A stretch of 10,889 nt of DNA, from assembly GCA_023132105.1 (NCBI GenBank), contig JAGLYS010000032.1, forward strand, positions 1 through 10,889, given 5' to 3'. Source of the stretch: Caldifarciminota bacterium (GTDB lineage: Bacteria; Hydrothermota; 32-111; QNBC01). The notes below the pieces were generated by a model. The model did not search any database. It worked only from the letters and a program-made list of their open reading frames with translations, and was not told where the DNA came from. The number at the start of each line of letters is the position of its first letter. Within the stretch, counting starts at the first letter, position 1. Shown here in pieces: positions 7,006 to 10,889 of the stretch. Made by a program: the position numbers and the translations under genes.

Positions 7006-7064
7006 TTTATAAGATACAAATATGGGTAAATACATAGTTTAAGTGATATGTTCGTAAATTGTAA

Positions 7065-7086
7065 GGGCAGACCCCTGTGTCTGTCC
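7065..7086. repeat. Short hairpin repeat GGGCAGAC...GTCTGTCC
   Basis: GGGCAGAC (7065-7072) and GTCTGTCC (7079-7086) form an 8-bp stem with one G-T pair around a 6-nt loop. I recall closely similar 'GGGCAGACCC..GTGTCTGCCC' intergenic repeats in other bacterial genomes, but no search was possible. The function is unknown. Confidence 0.6.
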
Positions 7087-7097
7087 TCTTCCCCTTC

Positions 7098-7163
7098 GTG
7101 TAATTTGCCCCAATTCGTGGAATCAAGGTAAAAAGATATTCTCTCCTATTAGTGTAATTCGTG
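7098..7163. repeat. Copies of the 'gtgtaattcgtg' repeat family
   Basis: Variants occur at 7098-7120 ('cgtgtaatttgccccaattcgtgg', split here by a short insertion) and at 7150-7163 ('ttagtgtaattcgtg'). The inverse of the second one, CCACGAATTACACTAAG, is found at 10626-10642, and weaker relatives lie at 5-89. These are non-coding copies of one family. Confidence 0.65.
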
Positions 7164-7195
7164 ATTCTTCCCTCTTTGTCATTCTACCTTTCCTT

Positions 7196-7246
7196 GTCAT
7201 TCTGGCCCTGTGCTGAACTCGATTCAGTATTGATTCAGAATCTCAT
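7196..7246 (+). repeat. GTCAT-CTGAACT-TTCAG-ATCTCA repeat, copy 1
   Basis: The copy begins GTCATTCTG and ends AATCTCAT, with an inner GCTGAACTCGATTCAG. It is longer than the other copies because 'gattcag' occurs twice and extra bases sit before GCTGAAC. The core is an imperfect palindrome (CTGAA / TTCAG) that could fold in RNA or DNA. Confidence 0.65.
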
Positions 7247-7270
7247 ACCCTCCCACTAATCCCATCATTG

Positions 7271-7333
7271 TCATTGCGATGAGTGAAACGACCTGTCTGC
7301 GTGCGAACACGCACAGGCAGGCAAAGCAATCTC
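7271..7333. repeat. 'cattgcga...agcaatctc' repeat with inner hairpin
   Basis: The ends pair: ATTGC (7273-7277) with GCAAT (7326-7330). Inside, 7292-7321 reads cctgtctgcgtg, then cgaa, then cacgcacaggcagg. This gives a GC-rich hairpin (GCGTG/CACGC) with imperfect outer arms. Its GC content is far above that of the flanking genes. I recall the same type of composite repeat from other uncultivated bacteria, which is unverified here. A degenerate relative may lie near 7462-7510. Confidence 0.65.
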
Positions 7334-7346
7334 ACGATAAGGGGCA

Positions 7347-7378
7347 AGAGAGACCCTGAAACAAGTTCAGGGTGACAT
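7347..7378 (-). repeat. GTCAT-CTGAACT-TTCAG-ATCTCA repeat, copy 2 (inverted)
   Basis: Read on the minus strand it gives GTCACCCTGAACTTGTTTC followed by AGGGTCTC. It contains a perfect 8-bp stem, ACCCTGAA (7353-7360) and TTCAGGGT (7366-7373), around a 5-nt loop. It lies in the opposite orientation to copies 1, 3 and 4. Confidence 0.7.
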
Positions 7379-7409
7379 TATTTGTTTTATACATCTCATT
7401 CCTTTCCAT

Positions 7410-7438
7410 GTCATGCTTAATTTATTTCAGTATCTCAC
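7410..7438 (+). repeat. GTCAT-CTGAACT-TTCAG-ATCTCA repeat, copy 3
   Basis: It reads GTCATGCTTAATTTATTTC followed by AGTATCTCA. It differs from copy 4 at a few positions, mostly changes to A or T, as expected for a decaying copy. Confidence 0.6.
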
Positions 7439-7529
7439 ATTATAATGCCTCACTTTTATGTCATTTCGTACTACTCTTCTTACTTCACCTCGTTCGCAAT
7501 TACACAATCTATTTTCCCCCTCCCTTCTA

Positions 7530-7552
7530 TTCCCTCCCGCCTGTGGAGGGAA
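7530..7552. repeat. Perfect 8-bp inverted repeat
   Basis: TTCCCTCC (7530-7537) and GGAGGGAA (7545-7552) pair perfectly around the 7-nt loop CGCCTGT. No T-run follows in either direction, so it does not look like a terminator. It is probably part of a repeat element continuing into 7581-7616. Confidence 0.7.
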
Positions 7553-7580
7553 AGTTAAAGGATATTTCTCAATATTTCTT

Positions 7581-7616
7581 CCTCGCCCTTGATGGGAGAG
7601 GATTAAGGTGAGGGTG
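7581..7616. repeat. 'cctcgcccttgatgggagagg' type repeat
   Basis: CCTCGCCC (7581-7588) and GGGAGAGG (7594-7601) form an imperfect stem, followed by 'attaaggtgagggtga'. On the minus strand this begins TCACCCTCACCTTAATCCTC. That resembles a widespread intergenic repeat with 'CTCACCCTAACCCTCTCCC' known from many bacterial genomes (from memory, not searched). Confidence 0.55.
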
Positions 7617-7632
7617 ATTGTATTCCATTCTT

Positions 7633-7661
7633 GTCATGCTGTACTTGATTCAGCATCTCAT
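7633..7661 (+). repeat. GTCAT-CTGAACT-TTCAG-ATCTCA repeat, copy 4
   Basis: It reads GTCATGCTGTACTTGATTC followed by AGCATCTCAT and can pair TGCTG with CAGCA. Together with the copies at 7196, 7347 and 7410 this makes four versions of one element within about 470 bp. Confidence 0.65.
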
Positions 7662-7681
7662 CTTCCATGATTGTATTCCAA

Positions 7682-7711
7682 TTTCCGTGTTATATCTCCC
7701 TTTCAGTGGTT
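7682..7711 (+). repeat. Direct repeat of the left-edge element 33-62
   Basis: This 30-nt stretch matches 33-62 at 24 positions, with the shared blocks TTCCGTGTT, TCTCCC and TCAGTGGTT in the same order and spacing. The two copies are about 7.6 kb apart, each a short way upstream of a plus-strand operon. Confidence 0.65.
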
Positions 7712-7756
7712 ATTCGTTGCGGTTCTCTCCTTCCCCCCCCATAAATCAAATTCTAC

Positions 7757-7785
7757 TTGTTGAATATCTAAAAATATGCTATATG
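7757..7785 (+). promoter_or_regulatory. Possible weak promoter for the 7804 operon
   Basis: TTGTTG (7757-7762) and TATATG (7780-7785) are 17 bp apart. Both are poor matches, so confidence is low. Initiation about 7 nt later would give a roughly 12-nt leader that just includes the GGAGG ribosome binding site at 7794-7798. Confidence 0.3.
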
Positions 7786-7803
7786 TTATTTTTGGAGGTT
7801 ATT

Positions 7804-8169
7804 ATGAAATATATCTTTTTCATCCTTGTGCTTTTCCCGGCAATAATTTGTTCTGAAAATATTATTACAAAGAATATTGATTTAAAACCGGAAGTATCTT
7901 ATTCTTTCATATCCAATAATGGCAATAATTTATTTATTCAGCAATACACATTGAATATCTTTACAAATAAAAACAATAAACTCAATTCAAATATTAATTT
8001 ATCCTACTTAAAAATCAATGATGTTAATTATATTGTACCCAAAATAAAACTCGATTACAAGATTAATAATAATTTAAAGCTCTTTCTGGATTTTCAGGTA
8101 ATTAAACCACTCAATTATGATAACAAGATAGAATATAAAAATTTCAATAATCTTGAAACATGGAAGTAG
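7804..8169 (+). CDS. Small exported beta-rich protein of unknown function
   Basis: I do not recognise this 121-residue protein. The chosen ATG at 7804 has a good GGAGG (7794-7798) 5 nt upstream and gives a signal peptide: Lys2, a hydrophobic stretch (4-15) and a likely cleavage near residues 16-17. The frame extends upstream, but only through repeat sequence. The mature part is Asn/Lys-rich and shows alternating polar and hydrophobic residues in short strands, such as LNIFTN (50-55), INLSYLKI (64-71) and LKLFLDFQVI (91-100). This suggests outer-membrane beta strands or a beta-sandwich. It lacks the C-terminal aromatic ending usual for complete beta-barrels, so it may be a truncated barrel. 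The Cys16 context (AIIC) is a poor lipobox. It overlaps the amidohydrolase gene by 10 nt and probably forms one operon with it. Confidence 0.65.
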   Translation: MKYIFFILVLFPAIICSENIITKNIDLKPEVSYSFISNNGNNLFIQQYTLNIFTNKNNKLNSNINLSYLKINDVNYIVPKIKLDYKINNNLKLFLDFQVIKPLNYDNKIEYKNFNNLETWK

Positions 8170-8945
8170 GGTTTATTCAATTTGCCCCTAAATTTGGAAA
8201 TAGTGAATATAATACGCAGAAAGTGTTACACCTTCTTGGTACAGATAGAGCTGACATTATTGTTCTTCCGGAATTGTTTACAACCGGATACCTCTTTAAG
8301 AACCGAGAAGAATTAGAAAGGTTATCTGAAAATGTAAACTATTCTGTTACTATTTCAAAATTCAAGGAATTGTCAAAAGAAAAAAATACGATATTTATCG
8401 GTGGGTTTCCTGAAAAATCAGGAGATAATATCTATAATTCACAATTTCTTGTTGATGGTGATAAAATCCTTATATATAGAAAGAATCACCTGTTTTATGA
8501 AGAAAAAAAATTATTTGAGAAAGGCAATTCCAATCTTCCTATTTATAACAACGGAATTGTCAAAATAGGGCTTATGATCTGCTTTGACTGGATTTTTCCT
8601 GAAATGATGAGATCATTAGCTTTGGCTGGTGCTGATATTATATGTCATAGTGCCAATCTTGTAATGCCATATTGTCAGGACGCTATGATAACAAGAGCAA
8701 TTGAAAATAGGATCTATATTATCACGGCAAACAGAGTAGGTAAAGATGAACGAGGAGGAAAATCTTATCAATTTACTGGAAGAAGCCAGATTGTAGCACC
8801 TGGAGGCGATATTATACTGTCAACAGGAAAGGATAATGAAACATTTCTTAAAATTGATATAGATCCAAAAAAATCAAGAGATAAAAATATCAATAATTCA
8901 AATAATCTATTTAAGGATAGGCGAACCGATATATATAAGCTTTAG
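8160..8945 (+). CDS. Nitrilase-superfamily carbon-nitrogen hydrolase (amidohydrolase)
   Basis: This 261-residue cytoplasmic enzyme belongs to the nitrilase superfamily, whose members hydrolyse amide or nitrile C-N bonds. The catalytic triad is visible: Glu38 in LPELF (36-40), Lys108 in YRKNHLF (106-112) and Cys141 in GLMICFDW (137-144). The stretch around MITRAIENRIYIITANRVG (176-194), carrying the AxENxxY motif, is also typical. The sequence suggests an omega-amidase, N-carbamoyl amidase or related branch, but eye inspection cannot decide the substrate. Length is normal. The start is the ATG at 8160, inside the end of the preceding gene and with no clear Shine-Dalgarno site, so translation is probably coupled. 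The start fits because MEVGFIQFAP is the expected first strand. Enolase follows after 16 nt. Confidence 0.9.
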   Translation: MEVGFIQFAPKFGNSEYNTQKVLHLLGTDRADIIVLPELFTTGYLFKNREELERLSENVNYSVTISKFKELSKEKNTIFIGGFPEKSGDNIYNSQFLVDGDKILIYRKNHLFYEEKKLFEKGNSNLPIYNNGIVKIGLMICFDWIFPEMMRSLALAGADIICHSANLVMPYCQDAMITRAIENRIYIITANRVGKDERGGKSYQFTGRSQIVAPGGDIILSTGKDNETFLKIDIDPKKSRDKNINNSNNLFKDRRTDIYKL

Positions 8946-8951
8946 TAATAT

Positions 8952-8957
8952 AGGAGG
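8952..8957 (+). promoter_or_regulatory. Strong ribosome binding site of enolase
   Basis: AGGAGG, a full match to the anti-Shine-Dalgarno core, ends 4 nt before the enolase ATG at 8962. It fixes the start and shows that this organism uses SD-led initiation for at least some genes, in contrast to the leaderless-looking operon heads. Confidence 0.9.
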
Positions 8958-8961
8958 AATA

Positions 8962-10254
8962 ATGAGTATAATTGAAATGATTGATGCAAGAGAGGTTCTT
9001 GATTCGAGAGGAAATCCCACAGTTCAGGTTGATGTATTATTAGAATCCGGAGCATATGGCAGATTTACCGTACCTTCCGGAGCCTCCACAGGTTCCTATG
9101 AAGCACTTGAACTCCGTGATGGAGATAAATCAAGATATAATGGCAAAGGTGTTTTAAAAGCAGTCAATAATATAAAGACTATTATCTCTCCCGATCTAAT
9201 TGGTGAGGATGTTCTGGATCAATTATATATAGATAATCGTATGCTTGAAATTGATGGAACGGAAAATAAATCAAAACTTGGGGCTAATGCTATTCTCGGG
9301 GTTTCAGTAGCATGTGCAAGGGCAGCAAGCGAATATTTAACTATTCCACTTTATAGATACATTGGTGGAACAAATGCAAAAATATTACCTGTTCCTATGA
9401 TCAATATTCTTAACGGAGGCAAGCATGCAGATAGTGGTTTGGATATTCAGGAATTTTTAATTATGCCTATCAAAGGGGAGAACTATTCCGATATTGTCAG
9501 AATGGGATCAGAAGTTTTTTATGCATTAAAAGGGATATTAAAACAGAAAGGATATAGTACAAGTTATGGAGATGAGGGTGGTTTTGCGCCAAAATTAAAA
9601 ACAAACGGAGAAGCATTCGAATTAATACTTGAAGCAATTGATAAAACCGATTATAAAATCGATAAAGATATTGTCTTAGGGTTTGATGCTGCCGCCAATG
9701 AATTCTATAAGGACGGAACATATCGATTGAAAGAGTTTCCTAAACCGGTAAATTCTGACAAGGTAATCGAATTATATGAAAAATGGGTAAAAGATTATCA
9801 TATATTGAGTATTGAAGATGGGCTTTTCGAAGATGATTGGGCTGGTTGGAAACACCTTAATGAAAAATTGGGAATGAAAATTCAATTGGTTGGGGATGAC
9901 CTTTTTGTAACAAATATAAATAGATTAAAAAGGGGAATATCAGAAAATTCCGCTAATTCGATTTTAATAAAACTAAATCAGATAGGTTCTCTGACAGAAA
10001 CACTTGATACAATTCGATACGCTCAAAATAATGGTTGGACTTGTGTGGTTTCTCATAGATCCGGAGAAACAAGCGACACTACAATTGCAGATCTTGCTGT
10101 CGCAATGAACACTGGTTTTATTAAGACCGGCTCAGTACAAAGGCAGGAGAGAACTGATAAATACAACCGATTGATGGAAATTGAAGATGAAATGTTCGGT
10201 GAATCGATATTCCCGGGTATAGGAGCATTTACAAGTATTGAAAAAACAGAATAA
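8962..10254 (+). CDS. eno: Enolase (phosphopyruvate hydratase)
   Basis: Enolase interconverts 2-phosphoglycerate and phosphoenolpyruvate in glycolysis and gluconeogenesis, in the cytoplasm. The 430 residues match the bacterial family length. Visible signatures are REVLDSRGNPT (10-20), the mobile loop PSGASTGSYEA (38-48), NGGKHAD (151-157), GDEGGFAP with the general acid/base Glu205 (203-210), the metal ligands Asp242 (GFDAAANEF), Glu285 (SIEDGL) and Asp312 (GDDLF), the catalytic Lys337 in ILIKLNQIG, SHRSGET (364-370) and IKTGS (387-391). All key residues are intact. It follows the amidohydrolase by 16 nt with its own strong ribosome binding site. Its 3' end overlaps ftsB by 17 nt; eno-ftsB adjacency is known from many bacteria, including E. 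coli. Confidence 0.98.
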   Translation: MSIIEMIDAREVLDSRGNPTVQVDVLLESGAYGRFTVPSGASTGSYEALELRDGDKSRYNGKGVLKAVNNIKTIISPDLIGEDVLDQLYIDNRMLEIDGTENKSKLGANAILGVSVACARAASEYLTIPLYRYIGGTNAKILPVPMINILNGGKHADSGLDIQEFLIMPIKGENYSDIVRMGSEVFYALKGILKQKGYSTSYGDEGGFAPKLKTNGEAFELILEAIDKTDYKIDKDIVLGFDAAANEFYKDGTYRLKEFPKPVNSDKVIELYEKWVKDYHILSIEDGLFEDDWAGWKHLNEKLGMKIQLVGDDLFVTNINRLKRGISENSANSILIKLNQIGSLTETLDTIRYAQNNGWTCVVSHRSGETSDTTIADLAVAMNTGFIKTGSVQRQERTDKYNRLMEIEDEMFGESIFPGIGAFTSIEKTE

Positions 10255-10600
10255 TTACAATCTATATATTAAGAATAAAAGTAGTATTAGGAGGATATTA
10301 AATATCCTCCTAATGCTAATATTAATAATTTTACTTTTTTTTATTATAAAGGAGTTTTGGAGTATCATTCTTGTCAGGAACGATATAAGAAAATTAAATA
10401 GTAAAATCATAACATACAATTTGATTATAGATTCCTTGAAGGCGGAAGAATTGAAATTAAGAAAAGATACATTTTATATAGAGAAAATGGCAAGAGAGAA
10501 ATTCGGAATGATCAAAAAGAGGGAAAAAGTATACCATTTTATAGATAAGAATAATGATGAAAATATGTTTTTAAAAATAATCAAGAAAATGTTTAAGTAA
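10238..10600 (+). CDS. ftsB: FtsB/DivIC-family cell division protein
   Basis: This is a bitopic membrane protein of the septum formation initiator family, which with FtsL and FtsQ links the Z-ring to septal wall synthesis. The 120 residues comprise a lysine-rich cytoplasmic N terminus (1-19), one membrane helix (about 20-42) and a coiled coil (about 45-75). After these comes the family segment YIEKMAREKFGMIKKREKVYHF (81-102), the usual 'E..AR..lg...pgE..y' signature. The start is TTG at 10238, the only usable one before ATG at 10313 (Met26), which would delete the N terminus. AGGAG lies 12 nt upstream of the TTG. It overlaps the eno 3' end, the conserved arrangement. A striking palindrome lies over codons 15-27. 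The role is inferred from family and synteny. Confidence 0.87.
   Translation: MKKQNNYNLYIKNKSSIRRILNILLMLILIILLFFIIKEFWSIILVRNDIRKLNSKIITYNLIIDSLKAEELKLRKDTFYIEKMAREKFGMIKKREKVYHFIDKNNDENMFLKIIKKMFK
10282..10318 (+). repeat. 37-nt near-perfect palindrome inside ftsB
   Basis: Arms 10282-10299 and 10301-10318 are reverse complements at 17 of 18 positions; the exception can be a G-U pair in RNA. The inner 27 nt (10287-10313) are perfect around A10300. One arm contains AGGAGG (10289-10294) and the other CCTCCT (10306-10311). The in-frame ATG of Met26 (10313-10315) lies on the outer arm. In RNA this could form a stable hairpin with a small AT-rich loop. It encodes the start of the membrane helix (RRILNILLML), so amino-acid constraint alone does not require it. 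Confidence 0.9.
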
Positions 10601-10601
10601 T

Positions 10602-10646
10602 AAACCACGGAGAGGGAGAGAATAACCACGAATTACACTAAGAGAG
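10602..10646 (-). repeat. Intergenic repeat copy, inverted
   Basis: On the minus strand it gives CTTAGTGTAATTCGTGG, then TTATTCTCTCCCTCTCCG and TGGTTT. These blocks match the plus-strand copies near 1-89 and 7098-7163. It fills the gap between ftsB and the last gene. No terminator hairpin with a T-run was seen after ftsB. Confidence 0.65.
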
Positions 10647-10666
10647 GGGGAATACCTGTTCCCCAT

Positions 10667-10694
10667 TTGACAAATACTGCTAAATTGTTATATT
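10667..10694 (+). promoter_or_regulatory. Sigma70-type promoter of the DUF3108-like gene
   Basis: TTGACA (10667-10672) is followed by a 16-nt spacer and TATATT (10689-10694); TATTTA at 10691-10696 with an 18-nt spacer is an alternative. Only 5 nt separate TATATT from the ATG at 10700. There is no Shine-Dalgarno sequence, so this gene too appears leaderless or nearly so. Confidence 0.65.
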
Positions 10695-10699
10695 TATAT

Positions 10700-10889
10700 A
10701 TGAAAAAAATTACATTCTTTATTATCATATTTCTCTATGCAATTCAGATTAATGCCCTTAAAATTGGGGATAATTTATCTTTTTCCGTTAAATATGCATT
10801 CTTAGGCGGACATACAACTTGCAGTGTTGATTCTATATCTCTAATTGACAGTACAGAAGTCTATTGTATTAATTATCGCACAAAAGTTT
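10700..10889 (+). CDS. DUF3108-like exported protein, 5' part only
   Basis: Only the first 63 codons lie in the window; the gene runs off the right edge. The start at 10700 gives a signal peptide: Lys2-Lys3, a hydrophobic run (4-16) and a likely cleavage after INA (17-19). The mature start, LKIGDNLSFSVKYAFLGGHT (20-39), fits the opening of DUF3108 proteins, in which 'F..GE.L.Y.V.Y....AG...' leads into a beta-rich domain. DUF3108 proteins are periplasmic or outer-membrane-associated in Gram-negative bacteria and their function is unsettled. The preceding promoter abuts the ATG. The match rests on a short segment. Confidence 0.62.
   Translation, partial: MKKITFFIIIFLYAIQINALKIGDNLSFSVKYAFLGGHTTCSVDSISLIDSTEVYCINYRTKV

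Larger units (their letters stand above)
7006..7803. other. Long non-coding region made largely of repeat remnants
   Basis: About 800 bp lie between the divergent natA-like promoter and the next gene. Base composition differs from the genes: it is pyrimidine-rich on the plus strand, with many CTC/TCC runs and an 8-C tract at 7733-7740. I identify at least five repeat types here, listed separately. Reading frames that cross it (for example 7372-7611, and the stretch 7618-7803 before the next gene) consist of repeat sequence with low-complexity translations. I do not regard them as genes. No tRNA or known riboswitch was recognised. Confidence 0.75.

Noticed and set aside
7372..7611. Open frame of 79 codons on the plus strand
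   Set aside because: It runs through known repeat copies (7410-7438, 7530-7552, 7581-7611), has low-complexity Leu/Ser/Phe-rich translation and no ribosome binding site.
7065..7661. CRISPR array or integrated element in the repeat region
   Set aside because: Repeats differ in sequence, length and orientation, spacing is irregular, and there is no cas gene, integrase, transposase or tRNA target nearby.
7733..7740. Eight-C tract as a phase-variation switch
   Set aside because: It lies in repeat-derived non-coding sequence before the weak putative promoter, not in a reading frame or promoter spacer. It could simply be part of a repeat.
7618..7803. Upstream extension of the small exported protein
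   Set aside because: This part lies over repeat copies at 7633-7661 and 7682-7711 and over the C8 tract. The ATG at 7804 has a good ribosome binding site and gives a proper signal peptide.
10282..10345. Intrinsic terminator within ftsB
   Set aside because: The T-run starts 16 nt after the hairpin, not directly after it, and the frame continues as a complete FtsB-like protein. An attenuating role remains possible but not a standard terminator.

Overview
The window looks like a piece of an uncultivated, AT-rich, Gram-negative bacterial chromosome. Genes are tightly packed, often overlapping by a few bases, and are separated by gaps full of degenerate dispersed repeats. I would guess a candidate phylum of the WOR-3/Stahlbacteria or Cloacimonadota type, from the style of the intergenic repeats and the mix of genes. 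This is an impression and not a placement, because the window holds no rRNA or other phylogenetic marker that I can use directly.

Layout. Bases 1-193 hold repeat remnants, a heptamer tandem repeat and a consensus promoter. Bases 194-3873 form one plus-strand operon: nrdR, purC, the relic of an inositol-monophosphatase gene (suhB-like), a rhomboid protease, a YhcC-type radical SAM protein and rlmH. Every junction overlaps or is only 2 nt wide. Bases 3883-6970 form a convergent minus-strand operon: a NatA-like ABC ATPase, a NatB-like ABC-2 permease and a GDP-mannose-4,6-dehydratase-like SDR with extra segments. Bases 6971-7803 are an approximately 830-bp non-coding region that begins with the promoter of the minus-strand operon and continues as a mosaic of several repeat families. 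Bases 7804-10600 form a second plus-strand operon: a small exported beta-rich protein, a nitrilase-superfamily amidohydrolase, enolase and an FtsB/DivIC-like division protein. Bases 10601-10699 hold another repeat copy and a promoter. At 10700 a DUF3108-like exported protein begins and runs off the edge.

Function. Most genes are housekeeping: ribonucleotide reductase regulation, purine synthesis, 23S rRNA methylation, glycolysis and division. The ABC pair plus sugar-nucleotide SDR is the most accessory-looking part. I do not see a defence system, mobile element or CRISPR array.

The points most worth following up are these. (1) Three transcription units start with near-perfect sigma70 promoters whose -10 box ends only 5-10 nt before the ATG, which predicts leaderless or nearly leaderless mRNAs. 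Internal and other genes use clear Shine-Dalgarno sites. (2) A suhB-like gene has lost its middle, yet both of its ends still overlap the neighbouring genes. (3) A 37-nt near-perfect palindrome containing AGGAGG and CCTCCT lies inside the 5' part of ftsB. (4) Several repeat families cluster in the gaps between operons.
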